DNA from: Lucifuga dentata
Taxonomy: Eukaryota > Chordata > Actinopteri > Ophidiiformes > Bythitidae
NCBI GenBank assembly: GCA_014773175.1
Contig: VXCM01001382.1
Coordinates: 1 to 64,000, forward strand
DNA length: 64,000 bases
Direction of reading: 5' to 3'
The notes below the pieces were generated by a model. That model saw nothing but the letters and a program-made list of their open reading frames with translations. It made no database searches and was not told the origin of the DNA. Of this stretch, positions 49,350 through 62,999 are shown in pieces. Made by a program: the position numbers and the translations under genes. Position 1 is the first letter of the stretch. Every line of letters begins with the position of its first letter.

Positions 49350-50226
49350 CCCCCCATAAACCTCCTCTATACGCTTCCCTTTGCAACCCTTCCACCCCTT
49401 CTCCCCTCCCGAAAAAAGCTCAGGGTGAAGCCTGTTGTTTTCAACTTGTTTTGGTCACTGCCATGAATGGAAAAGTTCAGAACTTTGGAACAATCAAGCC
49501 TGAAAAGTTGTTTTTAACTTGTCCAGTATTTTACTTGAGTGGTAGCTGGGATATGATTATCTTTATTTTATTTTTTTTTTTTAACAGGGTGAATTACCAG
49601 ATTTTTTAAATATAGTAATGAAAGGAATAAAACTGTGTGCCATAAAACCTTCCATATATCATCTATATATCTACAGATCTGTGTCTGACTTTCTTTCTGT
49701 TTTGCTTCGTTGTCAACACACACAACCATATCCCAGAAATAAACCCTGCATTGGGCTGCCCAATGACTGTGCTCTAGTAACCATAATTCCACACACACAA
49801 ACACACACAGTTTCTTGAGCTTTCAACTCACAATGAAAAAATACCTAATTTTGATAAAGTACAGAAGAAAATATACAAATGCCTCAAAGGCCAAAAGAGG
49901 AATTACGGAAATTATTGCAAAGTATTGCAACACATAAAAATAGCAAAGGAAACATCATCGAGATACAAACCCCTCAAATACTCAAATACACACAGACACA
50001 CACACACACACACACTCAATCCCTTGTGGTGTGTATAAATTAGCTCTTAAAGATGTTTCATTGGATTGAAAACTTCTGAGAGTGGGTGACAAATCATATC
50101 AGCAGGTTTTGACCAGTGTGTGTGTGTGTGTATGTGTGGAGGTGAACTGTAAGCCATATGCCACTATACCTCTGGTGCCAACCCCCCCACCCTTACTCTC
50201 ACACGCACTCATATGCATGTTCTGTA

Positions 50227-50228
<2 letters not shown>

Positions 50229-50272
<44 letters not shown>
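50229..50272. repeat. (CA)n microsatellite
   Basis: 22 CA units. Confidence 0.95.
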
Positions 50273-50275
<3 letters not shown>

Positions 50276-50329
50276 CTTCGCTGAAAAAAAAAAAGCCCCT
50301 CCACTTCATTAGGAAAGTAAACACAAGTG

Positions 50330-50560
50330 CTGTCTGAAGTGGCTAATTAGAGACTAATTACTCCCTGCTCGTTACTAATGCAAATTAGATTACGCTGCTT
50401 AACTTCCTCGTGTCCACAACGCTGCTGTTAATTGAGGCCCTTTGAAATTAAATTACCCGCTAATTAGCATATCAAAACCATTAATTCTAAGCAAGGAGGG
50501 AAAAAAACAACAACAAATGCCAAGTTTTGCTAATGAGTTTTGCTAATTGAATATGTACGC
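50330..50560. promoter_or_regulatory. Strongest candidate conserved non-coding element
   Basis: About ten TAAT/ATTA cores occur in 230 bp: GGCTAATTAGAG, ACTAATTACTCC, GTTACTAATGC, GTTAATTGAGG, AAATTAAATTACCC, GCTAATTAGCATATC, CCATTAATTC, and the direct repeat TTTTGCTAAT at 50525 and 50538. There is no simple sequence. Clustering this tight is typical of vertebrate developmental enhancers; the activity is inferred. Confidence 0.4.
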
Positions 50561-50618
50561 TCTATGTAGGGGTTTGTGCCAGGAATACCTATTCAGATGA
50601 TCTGTGTGTGCAAATGCA

Positions 50619-50622
<4 letters not shown>

Positions 50623-50658
<36 letters not shown>
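50623..50658. repeat. (GT)n microsatellite
   Basis: About 18 GT units, shortly after an AT-rich CNE-like block. Confidence 0.95.
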
Positions 50659-50659
<1 letters not shown>

Positions 50660-51055
50660 CTGCACATGCACGTGCAAGCATTCAGGCAGAAAGACCATGC
50701 ATCATAAGAGCAGCATGTAATTAAAGGAACCATTCCATCTCTCCAAATGCTTTGTCAATATTTCCCTCTGAACACACGACTCCACTGATGTTCAGCACAC
50801 AGGGAGCGAGGGATACGGCTGAGCCAGAGAGAGAGAAAAGAAGAGAGAGGGGAAGGATATTCATCTCATGAGAGGTAAAAGAGAAGGGTCAGCCACTGTA
50901 TGTGAATCTGGAGTATGTGTGTGTGTGTTGTTGCCTTGGTGTGTGAGAGGGGTTAGCATTTGTCCTGGCTGTAAGTCCTCTTTGAAGTAAAGAACTCCGT
51001 CTCTCTGCTGCTCTCCTAAAGCCCCCAGACCCCCTGCCAGCTCTTTCTCNTAGAG

Positions 51056-51089
<34 letters not shown>

Positions 51090-51479
51090 TTTATGGCCAC
51101 TAGCAGGTGAGCCCAGTCTTTCTTCTCCAAAGCCAAAGCAGTTTTTTCCTCTCGCTGAATAGATGATTTAGAACTTTGCAGAGCTGGTGAGCATATTCAT
51201 GACTGGCCTACCTGCTTACTGATTATGAATAAGAGAAAAGACACACAGTGAAGCCTTTAGCTACTTTAATCTGCTGACGAAATAAAAGAATCATATATTT
51301 AAAATCCATCTCAGCTCTGCATGTAAAACCAGCAGAAATAATGTCATTCTGAACAACTCCCCTTTCCCTTCTTAAATATCTATCCAATCAGTGTGTGTGA
51401 AAAGCCTCATTCAGGTTTGTCCTTATAAAAGTTTCATCTTATTACACTTTCCAACTTCTCATTTCATTATCCCTGTAAT

Positions 51480-51810
51480 GGCGGATGAATAAACGAAACG
51501 GTAAAATTGAGAGGTACCCATACAAAAAAATTAAATAACCATGATAATTAGATGTAAAGATATTATAATTCCTTTAAGAGGATGCATAGAAACTGCTGCT
51601 CAACAATATTTGCCCTAATTGCTAGAATTATCATATTAACCAGTTACCATTTGAGTAAGTTGATTAAAAAATTGATTATTCGTCTATTTCTTTTAGGGGT
51701 TTCTTAATCAAAATCTAACATCCTTGAAAAATTAATTTGAAGCTGTTTCTTATCAGTTAATTAAATCAGGTTGGAAGTCATTTTTTTCTGTGCGGCGTGA
51801 TTAGAACGGT
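51480..51810. promoter_or_regulatory. Candidate conserved non-coding block
   Basis: Unique AT-rich DNA with GATAATTAGATG, CCCTAATTGCTAG, AAAATTAATTTG and CAGTTAATTAAATC, bounded on the right by GTGCGGCGTGATTAG. Confidence 0.3.
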
Positions 51811-51987
51811 TCTGTTCTCTTCTGTTCAGACACCATGACGTTAGAGGGGGAACTTTTCACTGTCTCATCAAACATTCACAACCACAAGAATAGGACTTCT
51901 TTGAAGGCCCCGNAAACCTCTGCCTTTCTGATAAATTGTCCTATGCTCAATAGATCTTTCTTTCTCGTTAACACATTCTCATTAACG

Positions 51988-52108
51988 GACAGAGAAAGCG
52001 AAAGGAGAGGGGAGGGGAGAGGGGAAGAGGAAGGAGAACGGCAGGGAGAGGCAGAGGGGAGCTGAAGGAGGAAACAGGAGGTGGGAAACCAGGAGAAAAA
52101 AAAAAACA
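51988..52108 (+). repeat. Polypurine tract
   Basis: About 120 bases are almost entirely A/G, with mirror-like GAGGGGAGGGGAGAGGGGA. It is a candidate triplex-forming sequence. Confidence 0.6.
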
Positions 52109-52934
52109 CACAACCAATGGCAGAGATAAAGTCAAAAGAGACAATGATATGCTGACAAATTTTAGTATGCAGTGAAATAAATCAAATAATATAAATTATA
52201 CTGACAACACAGTATATGCACACACACAATGTTGCCTGGGTTACAGCCTTCGGGTGTCCTGCGCTGAGACTAAAAAACTAAACCAGGAACTAAAACAAGA
52301 CCTGCTATTGTTACAGGAACAAATTACATCTCTATCCACATCCTGCTCTAATTCTTCCCTTCATTAATAGTTAAACAGTTAAAACATAACTTTTTGATAT
52401 CTGATTTTTTTTTTTTTTTTTTTTTTGTTAAATAAACACGACATCAGTGTGAGGCTGTTGGTGGTGAAAATTGTTTTTCACGATAGATATAATAGGTTTC
52501 ACTTCATTCCATATCAATTCAAATTTGCAGCCTTAAAAACTGCACCTCAGAGAGCGGCTTCACCTCAGAAAACTAGTTTTCTATTTCTGGAAGAAGACTA
52601 ATTATAAAGCTCTGCCCCTGGGAAAGAAAATCCCCTCTAGAAGGAGAGAGGGAGGCAGAGAGTCCACTCAGCACTGGCATCAGTGCAGTATAAGTCCGTC
52701 TCTCTACTTCAGCAAGCAGCAGAGCAGAACCGAACAGATACAGTGCGCTCCACTCATCTGTCCATCCCCAACTCTTCGGGGAGGTGAGGGAANAGAATCA
52801 GTGAGGATCCAGAGTAGTGCACTGAATCTCTCTGATTGGATAATGAATTGAATGATCAGAGCCAGGCTAGTAAAGTTATGCAAAAATGTCCGCTTCTCAT
52901 CAGCCAATCAACATGCATCCTCATCATCCAATCA

Positions 52935-53067
52935 ACCCCACCACCACCACTCCTAAGTGGTAGAAAGGGGGTTGGTACGAAGGTGTCAGGGAGATTCTAN
53001 AACCCCACCACCACCACTCCTAAGTGGTAGAAAGGGGGTTGGTACGAAGGTGTCAGGGAGATTCTAT
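52935..53067. other. Single-N join with exact duplication
   Basis: AACCCCACCACCACCACTCC through GGGAGATTCTA occurs on each side of N at 53000. Boundaries are approximate to a few bases. Confidence 0.85.
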
Positions 53068-53567
53068 TTGGTCTACCATGCACCATTCTCCCCATATTTC
53101 TCTTTCTCTCCTTTCACGTACAACACATCATTCTGTCTTTGTTACGGCTGCCGTCATCCTTCTCCATGGGAGACGGAGAATTCTCAAAGCCACAATTACC
53201 GCACAGAACTATCAGTTTCCCCTTCAATTAACCCTGTGGGAAGTAAGGGGACGAGGCAGAGGAAGGAGAGAGCGGAGAAGGGGATGACAGATTCAAATTT
53301 GGGATGAAGAGGGCCACCTTGTCATCCTCCCCCCACAGCCACATCCCCAGGGTAGAATCATGTGTTTGGGCTGAGGAGGGAGAGCATTACACCTCCTCAT
53401 GGTGAACTTGACCCTGGTACTGGAGGTCAAACAAGTTACGATATACAGCGCAGTCCCTTTCCTCATTACCAGCAAATAGACATAGCCACTGTTCCACTAA
53501 TGCAGACTGTATGTTAATAAGCAGGGCTCAAACCACGCTGCAGAGCTGTTGAAAGCTCAGAGAGAGG

Positions 53568-53601
<34 letters not shown>

Positions 53602-55284
53602 AGTGAGGAGGAGGAGGATGAAGAAGAAAAAGGAGGGAGAAGAGAGGGAGGAATAAGGAGGGGGCGTGAGTTAGGAGTTGTGTTTCTTAGATCAGCGACT
53701 AAAGGGCCTTAGCCCCATAACAACAGACGAATGTGACGGCATGCCTGCTCACTGCGCTCTGCTCCCCTTTCTTCTTCCTCTTTTCTCCTTTCCCACTCCA
53801 CATCCCTTCCCACCTCCTACTCCCTCCACCCAGACCTCCACCCCTATCTCTGAGCAAACCCCTGGAGGAGCCGGTCAAACCAAATCCAGCCTTCAGAGAA
53901 GTTTTGCAGGCAAACTTTTCACAAAGCCCCAGAATGCCGTACGCCTGCCTGCCTGCCTGCCTGATACCACAAAGCATGCCAGGGTTTCATTGCCAGTCAC
54001 ACTCCCTCCCTCCTGTCCTCTTTTTTGTGCTTTAGTCCTTCCTTCCTCCCTCCCTTAGCCCCCTCCCTCATTTATGCTGACTACTTTCCGAGGCCAATGC
54101 ACTGTTCCTGACTGACCTTTAGACAATGGAAACCCACAGCAGAAGAAGTTGGCGATTGTGGCTACAGGTTGCATACAGCAGCGCTGACCTTCACTGGGCA
54201 AATGGGCATTGTGGCATCTGCTAATCCAACATCCAACGGCAGCTTTTCAGCCTGGTACTAAATGCCCAAAAGCCTTGAAGAAAATATTTGACAGCATCTT
54301 TTCTGTTACTTGCTGTTTGTAAATACTTCAAAAGAAAGCCTTTTACAAAAAACAAGAGAGAAAAAGAGAGTGAGACACAGCAGAAAACAGTTTTCGGAGC
54401 AGTTCTATTCTCTGTTTTTGAATTTTTTTTTTTTTTTTTTTTTTTTATTGCAGTGTGAAGCACAATTTAATTTTGTCCAGAGACAAGTACTTATAAAACA
54501 CAGCATTCATGTTGAACTGCAATCACAGGATCATTTAAGAGAGAGTTAAAACAATTTTATCAGCATAAAGCAACTCACTTATGGTATGTCTCTTAATAGA
54601 GTAAAAGCACACAAACAAATAAAATGACAAATCAGGAGTAATTATTAATAGAAAATGAGATTAATGTGATTTTCATGAAGAGCTTGCATGTCTTTCACAT
54701 TCCTTGCCCTTATTGTTACGTAAAACAAATGAAAATATTTTCATTAATCTGTTGTGAATTTAACAAAGACATATATTTAAATATTTCAATGATATTTTCA
54801 GTTTACTATAAAATAAAGCATTTTAGTTATTTCAACCAAACGATTAAAAAAAAAAATAAAAATCTTCTCAAGGACTGCAGAAAGAGCTATTGATTTACCT
54901 TCCATTACAATCTTGTCATTTCAGCCGTACAAAATAAATTAATTTTATTGAAACAGGGCCTGAGGAAAAGGAGCAAATGTTGAAGGTAAACTGCGATGAC
55001 AGATCAGATGTAATAAAGAGGCTGAAGGAACACAGACCATGATAATTAGAGAAAACAAGCATGACAGGGAGAGGAGAACACAGACAGGAGGGAGAGTGGA
55101 CAGGAGAAAGTGCAACGGTAGCCGAGGAGAGAGGGGGGGGGAGAGAGAGAGAGAGAGAGAGATTTGAGTTTCACAGTGAGTGACTATCGGAGCTCCGACA
55201 GGGAAAAGAACACTTTCCAACCAACCACGGACCAGAAATTGAGGCAGCCCTGGCAACTGCAGGCATGCATGCTGTGTGTGTGTG

Positions 55285-55315
55285 AGAGAGTGAGAGAGAA
55301 AGAGAGAGAGAGAGN

Positions 55316-55351
<36 letters not shown>
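55285..55351. repeat. (GA)n microsatellite with an N join
   Basis: GA tract with N at 55315; a second GA tract lies at 55140-55162. Confidence 0.9.
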
Positions 55352-55356
<5 letters not shown>

Positions 55357-56405
55357 GTCAGAGGAATGGGCTTATTATGAGTGACACACAAGAACATCTT
55401 TACCAATACATTCATACATTAACTGTGGGAGTTGTGTAAAAAAGAAAAAAAAAAAAAAAAAANAAAAAAAAAAAAAAAAAGGAAATGACTACTTGTTACA
55501 AATTTAATAAAAAAGGATTGATAAAATATTTTTTAATTCATAAATGTCTTGTTATGAGTTGATGAAAATTCTCAGTGGAAAGAGGGAAAATGTCTGGGTT
55601 TAAACATCGTGTTGCGCCTTTGTAGATAGACAGCAGTGTGAAAGCGACAGTAGTCTATTTGAATGACATTTTCTTCCTTTTAGCTCAGGAAAAATATTTT
55701 TAATTAATTGCTGAGACATTTTCAAACTTTGCATAGTGGAAATGAAAAAACAAAAAAATTAAAATGGTACATGAAGAAAAAAAAATACAATAAAAACTTT
55801 GCTTTAATTACCAAAAATCAGATAACTTACTATATTTGAACAATATCATATGCAGCCTGTTACAATAATTAGAAAATTACCCAGGCGGTTTTAATATGAA
55901 CTTAAATGCTGTTATTCAGACGTCACACTCCACAACACTTTTCCTGCTGCTCTGTTCTCACTTTTCTTACTGTTTTTTTTCAATGTTCTCTACTTTCGTC
56001 TCCTCTCACCTCTAACCGGAATTCTCTGCTGGAAAACAGTTGCTTCAAAGGCCAGTGGCACACACACACACACACACACACACGTGCACACACCGACTTC
56101 ACGATCCTCAAGAACATGAGAACTGGCTCTAATTCACAGGCTGGTACAGCAGCGGTGGACAGTAATCTTGATCTGCCAGGATTAGGCTACTTTTATTCCC
56201 CCCAGAGCCATGGGATGGAGGGAAGAAGATGTGTGTGTGTAGGGAGGCACTCAAATCCTTCTACAAATGTCAGACAATGACCGATGAGCAGGGGCCACAG
56301 ATACACACACACACAAGTTCATCCACTCATACATACACATACATCACACAAACACATCTGAAAAATCTCATAGAACTAGTACCACCCAGAAAAGAGATTC
56401 ATCAC

Positions 56406-56532
56406 TCTGAGGAAGACGGGATGTGGGGGCGAGATGGGAGTAAAAGAGAAAAAGGTGGTGGAGGAGGANCTCTGAGGAAGACGGGATGTGGGGGCGAGAT
56501 GGGAGTAAAAGAGAAAAAGGTGGTGGAGGAGG
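56406..56532. other. Single-N join with exact duplication
   Basis: CTCTGAGGAAGACGGGATG through GGTGGTGGAGGAGGA is repeated on both sides of N at 56469. Confidence 0.85.
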
Positions 56533-58988
56533 AGGAGGAGGAGGGAGAAAGTGAAGGAAGGAGGGAGCAAAGGAGGGAGGGTGGGAGAGGGGATTACACA
56601 ATTATTCAGATAACAGCTGGGAATAATCTAGTGGCAGATGTCTCTCGGTCAACAATGCCCACCACACACAGGCGTGCGTGTACGTGCATACACACTTGGA
56701 GAGTTTCAAAGCCCGAAAAACAGTCACAGAGTGAAAAGCCGGGCTCAGATGTACGAGCACAAGCTCAAACGGAAAGCAACACACCCCTCTGTCTTTAGAA
56801 GTAGTTTGAAAATCGAACCCATACAATAATTTCTGAAATGCTCAATAACTGAACAGTGACATTTCGTAAGAATAATATCTTTTTTCCGACTGAACTGAAA
56901 ACCTGAGGAATTCTGCCTATGGAGAAGGATGTAGGGTCATCCTGTTGATTTACAGATACTTGTGGCACACATGCACACACACACACAGCATCCTTCTCCT
57001 CTGAGTGATCTCCAAGACTTCGGATAATGACAAGCAAATGCAATTCCTCCCTTCTGCCTCTTCTGTCCCCTCCCCTCTCTGAAAGGACACTACGGAGTCC
57101 ACCCACCCACCCGCCTAAACCCCCTGGTGGGCAAACCCTGCGCTGTTTTTTTTCACCAAGGCAGGAGAAAGAAGAGGATGAAGAGGAGGAAATCTTTAAC
57201 ACTGTTTATAAGATTAACATTATACTCAAATTTAATGCTCAGCTTAAACAGTAAAAAGTTTCTGTCTGAATATTTCTTCCATCCACCACCTGAGAGCGTG
57301 GCAAAATTTGGCAAATTCACGAGTAGTTTCCCTTCTAGTATTACCAGCGCTTCATGTAAGGTCACGAGTGGAGGAGGAGGAGGAAGGAACGGTAGCCCTG
57401 GCAAGCAATGAGAGTGAGCTCTGTCAATCCGTCAACCCAGGCAGCCTATTGTGCTTTGGGTTAACACTGGTTAACAGCTCGTCCTGTCAGGGGATGGATC
57501 ATCCCGCAGCGCCTCACATGCTAATAACTTAAGTAGGCATCCATGTCTCCTGGAACTAATACCACAAATACTAATACCATAAAAGAGCAGCACACAGTCT
57601 CACTTTTGCCTCTGTTAACCAGCACCCCGATACTTTACGGATTAGAAAACATAATGAGATGCATTTAAATGCTTATTACTTCCCTCGGTCCGGGATGGAG
57701 AGGACCGTGGGCAGGGGGAAATACTGCGCTGCTGAAGTCTTAGCAGTAAATGTACAGTCAGTATACAGTTATCATCAGTGAATATTCTGATGCAAACCAA
57801 AAACTAAAAAAAAACAAAAAACCTAGAAACAATTTAACAATAGATCCAACAACGGGCGTCAAAAAGACAAACAAAGAATCGACAAAACCCGATGAAATAA
57901 ACGACAAGAGAAAAGAAATCTAATTTAAATGAATTATTATTATTATTTGAGTGCAAGATGTAATAATGGAACGTGGTAATAGCATCTAAAGTGTTGAGTA
58001 AAATGAGTTTAGAGTTGAAGTTATGGGCCTGGATGTGATTCCCTGCGTGATTCCCGCTCTCGCCTCACCATTCACAGCTTTTGCTCGTCCGATCGGCTGA
58101 CTTTACTGCCACTACTCTACCGAGAAACGAGCGTTGAAGAGCTTCTCTCCAGTCAAATGGTTATGAAACTTGTAACATGTGTGTGCATGGGCGTCTGTGT
58201 GTGTATCCGTAACATTCTGAGCCTTGTGCTTCACAGCTGTCATCTACCCTTCACAGTCATCCTTTCAATACGCATTAAAGCGGCGCTGCAGAAAGTTTAG
58301 TTACATTGTTGTTCTGAGCGAAGCTTTCCAGTGATCTGCTCCCTTGGTTCCCCGCTCGATTGACGGCTGCCCTGTCAGTTTGTCGCAGCGCTTTAGAAAA
58401 CACCAACAGCTCTCTGATGAAGTGCTTACAAAAGGTCATAGGGTGGAAGCGGTGGAGAGGAGGGGAGACGACTACTGAAAAAGGGAGGCAGGGGAAAGGG
58501 AAGGGAGACGGGAAAGAGAGTGAAGGAAAATCCATAACACAAATACAGCTGTCAGAAACGACGCAGAGTTAGCAGGGGACACAACAACTGATGAGAGCAT
58601 TTTTACGAGTACGCCCTGAATGCACCAGGAGTTCTCTCAGTTTGCACACACACACATCACTCCTCGAGTTCTGCCTTTTATTCTGCTTCCAATGACCGTT
58701 TCATGCTTCGTATCAGTCTGGAGCTACACCGACCTCATGGCTCTGACTCTCTTTCTCCGTGAATCTGAATTTGCTACTTCCAACCACTTCACTTCAGGAT
58801 CTGCTCTCATTCCCCCCCTCCCAAGACTCCTCAGCCTCAGCCCTCCTCCGCTCCTGCAGCTCCAGCCGTGGCCTCAGGTGCCAAGTTCACTCTGGAGAGG
58901 CTGATCTAATGCTTCCTCAGCTATAATGACCCATGCCTAAAACACTCGGACTGTCATTTCCCTCTTTATCCAGCCATGCACTCATATG

Positions 58989-58992
<4 letters not shown>

Positions 58993-59024
<32 letters not shown>

Positions 59025-59025
59025 N

Positions 59026-59078
<53 letters not shown>
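58993..59078. repeat. (CT)n microsatellite with an N join
   Basis: Long CT tract with N at 59025 and one CG interruption. Confidence 0.95.
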
Positions 59079-61879
59079 AGCCCATAGGAAACAGTGTCTT
59101 CCGCTCTGAGCTGTTGGGTCACTCCTTCCCACATCCATCAGCTGTTAATGGGCCAGTGCTCTCCGGAGCTGGGGAAGCATCTCCGAGCCAGCCTGCCTCC
59201 CAGCCACCACACACACATTCACACACACACACACACACACCCGCAAAAAAAAACCCTACTGAATGTCACATCTGAAACACACGGATATGTTAATCACCAC
59301 GGGCTAGCCAATGATGTCAGGCAATATGATTACCTTATCAATCAAACAGAGAAAAGTGTGTACATTTCTGAGGATTAAGTTGGGAGACAGAATACTGTCA
59401 AGAGCGATGTCACCACATACGTGATGACAAGAATGTCAAAAGACACAAGAAAAGGCAACAAAAGACAACAAAGCCCGCTGCTCTCTCTGTCGCAGGTGGT
59501 CACCGTCTTAGCGACTGCTAAAGCCATCTCCCTCTCTTCTTCGTCTTCCTTCTATTTTTCTATATGACACTGCCTTCTGACCCGTCATAAAAACACATCT
59601 CATCTTTTGAAAAATGTGTGGGATTTATTAGACATGTGCGCAGACAGACACACACACGGACACACACAAAAGTATTCAGTGCTCAACTTCTCCTAAATAA
59701 CAGGTTCAATTAGAACCACATGTATAATCAGGCCTCAGTCTAAAGCAATGTGGCGGCAGCTTCACTGTGCAGTCAATCACTCCATATATACAACCAGAAC
59801 ATTCCCCCACTTGCCGCCTGTGCTGTACAATAACACTTTCATTTTATCCATTAATCTGCCAACTCGTTGTTCAAGTTCATCAACAACAATTCTCTTTTTT
59901 TTTTAAGAGGTAACAAAGTTGTGAATATTATTTTTGAGGCAATATAACTGTTTTTATGAACATTCATTTATTAAATATTGTGGGTTTTTGTTTAACAGCT
60001 TTTCACACTACCAAAAAAAAAAGGAACAATTTTTTTCTATTAAAATCACTAATATGTCATTAATTTTAATTCAATTTATAAATGCTGTATATGCTTAATT
60101 ATTCATTTTACCATATAATTACACTGTTGTTGCAACCTGTAGATATGTTGTTATTTTCTTGTATAAAACAGTTTCCAGATTTCAAACCAATCACATATGT
60201 ATACCTCAAACGTTCCACAATCCCTGAAATAATGTGGGTTCAGGACCAACACTTGAAATAATTCCATTTTAAAACGCACTTTCACTGCCCGCACAGACAT
60301 TTTTGCTTTTTCTCCAACACCATCTAAAGGATATTGAAAATTTAACCATTTCAGCTTTTTAGCAGGTAATGCACTAAGTGCCACCAGAGAAGCAAATCTG
60401 TGAATATCAAGCATGGGTCAAATCCTACATGTATAGTAATGTCATATACGCATGCTCTTCAGCATCATTTTGGAGCAAAAAGCCCACTCAGATTTGTGGG
60501 TTTGGGATAACAGGAGGGCTTTAATGAAGAGAGCGTGAGAGATGGAGAGACAGACAGGCGAGCAATCAGCACTACCGACGCACAGGACATTTAAAACTTC
60601 AAACACTGTCCATTTTCACTCAAGCAGGACAGGTGAATTTAGAAAAAAAAAGCACTCTTGTACACACATTCACACAGTCAGACTTATACACTCTTCCACA
60701 CATACATTCACACATGCTGCGGAGGTAAGGACTCTCTGAGTGAGTTTATGGACTAACACAATCATGTTGGTGGCTTTTAATCCTGCTGAAGGGGTTTTAA
60801 AGTGTATTAGATTCATAGCCATTATTGCTTGTCTTTAGATGACCTCATAGTCATGCCCCAGCACACAGTCACATACACATGACTGAGTTTTTAAAAAATC
60901 ATCATTTCAGTAATGTGTCAGGAAGCATAACAGAGACAATTCTCTGCTGGAGAACAGTCTGAAACTGACTTTTTTTTTTTTTTTTNTTTTTTTTTTTTTT
61001 TTTTAAATCTCTGCAGTGCATGAACAACTATCACAAGCAATGAAAGAAAACAAGTCCTGAAAAAGACAGAGCCGCTGAGAGAAAAAAGAAAAGAAGGAAA
61101 AGTGTTGGACAGATGAGAAAAGGTGGCAATGCTGAGGCAAATACACAGACGCACAGACACACAATAAGCTGACAGAGAGCAGAGAGAGTCAATCTGTCTC
61201 TGACACCTCTGCTTCCTCAACACTTACACTTTTTCTTTTTAAATAACTACTTCTACCTCTCCAACACTCTTTTCTTTCATTGTATCCCATTATATTTGCA
61301 TGAAAACCTTGTAACGGATGTGACAGCCTATCAAAGAGCAAAGCATTATAAAATTTACAACTTTATATACTACATTATTTAAATAGAAACAAAGACAATT
61401 ATTGATTCCTCTGTCCTTCAGCAGTTTTATGTTGTTTTCTTCCTATGTTGCCTCTTTTTGAGGTTGGCAAATAAATTTCGTAAAGCCCTTTGGAGTAAAA
61501 AAAAATATTACAAATCTATTTTTTTAGTAATCTGTGTTGGGAAATGTTCTCTTAACTGAGGCATCTCAGGCAGAAATTAAGCAGCTGAATGAAAAAGCAG
61601 CACTAAATAAGGAACTCAAAGTCACAACTGGTTGAAACATTTTATATACTTCTAGGAAAAACCACTTCAGTCACATTTAACACAAAAGTCCAGGCAACTA
61701 ACTAATTTGGAATTTACTGAGGGTTACTACCAATTGAGAAAATCATTTTTACACTATTAAGAAAATGATTGAAATATGCTGTTATACCTGTAAAAATATA
61801 TTCTTTTCTAAAATTAGCAATTTGATTAATGAAGGCCTCTCCACAGTTCTGATGCAATTTTTAATATTTTTTAAATAAG

Positions 61880-62480
61880 CACATAAGGCTGCATGAATGA
61901 TACATTAATCATAAATCATCTCCTCATTAATCTGCACAATTTTATGAAGGCTGTCACAACTTAGTATGTGCTTTTTTTTAGGTGAAATAATCTTATTATT
62001 TTTTTTATTTCTGCATGCGCTTTCCACCAGGGGTCCAAACCAGCACAAAATACCTGCTTTCATGTCTGACACCAGCAATGTGACAAGGTCATAAAATGTG
62101 ATGAAGAGCTTTTTCATTCCCGCTGAATCTTCTATTAAAGTGCAATTAAAAGTGTGTCATCGCGTCGTGGAAATGCCACCACAGAGGACGGGGGGGGGGN
62201 GGGGGGGGGAGACAACAGCAGCGAGGGAGAAAGGGGACACAGTAAATAAAATTAATTATGCCAAATGCCCCGGCGCCAATCAATCAAGGGGCAATAATGC
62301 CCGTGTCAGGGTGTGCACCCACACGGCCTGCCTTTTCTCTCAATGACAGACACCTAACAGCAATTCATTGTCATTTCATCTCTCCCTCTTTTTCTGCGGC
62401 TTTCCATCATGCGGGACATGAGCCCATCTGACATGCCTGAATGTTGTAGATGATGTTTCATAAAATGCAGGTAACAAAGA
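61880..62480. promoter_or_regulatory. Candidate conserved non-coding block with CpG-rich centre
   Basis: CTCATTAATCTGCACAATTT, AAAATTAATTATGCC, then CCCCGGCGCCAATCAATC and GGGGCAATAATGCCCG. A poly(G) run with N at 62200 interrupts it. The mixture of CpG and TAAT motifs is like the 2.9-3.2 kb block. Confidence 0.3.
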
Positions 62481-62999
62481 AAGTTTTGGAAATAAAATAG
62501 AATACAATAAAACAAACAAATAAATAAATAAAAATAAAGAAGTTGAAAATTTCCACACTACTTAAGCTGCTGTTAGAGTATGTTATATGTACATTATAGG
62601 CGCGACCTGGATCCCACAGTTAAAGCTGGGACACGTTTTTCATTTGAATCTCAGTGATAACAAAATTAGGTTCAAGAAATCAACATTCCGTTTTGTGTTT
62701 TTTTTATGGTCATTGTGCCGTTTTATAATTGCAAAAAAAAAAAAAAAAAAANAAAAAAAAAAAAAAAAAATCAAATAAAAATGTGTCATGCTGAAATTTG
62801 GGTACATTTATATTTCGGCTCTCATTGAAACATATTTTCTCAATCAGATGTAGTGGTCTAAAACACGAGGAAATGCATTTTCTGTTTCATAATCAAACAT
62901 AAAACGTGCATTTTTCTATGCAATCTTCTAATGTATGACTCTGAAAAAAATAGGCTCACACGCATGAATATTGTAATGCACAAATAATCACTATGTACA

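Noticed and set aside
50715..50760. TTAAAGGAACCATTCC as a solo end of the TTAA element
   Set aside because: There is only about 16 bp of similarity, with no matching second end or core.
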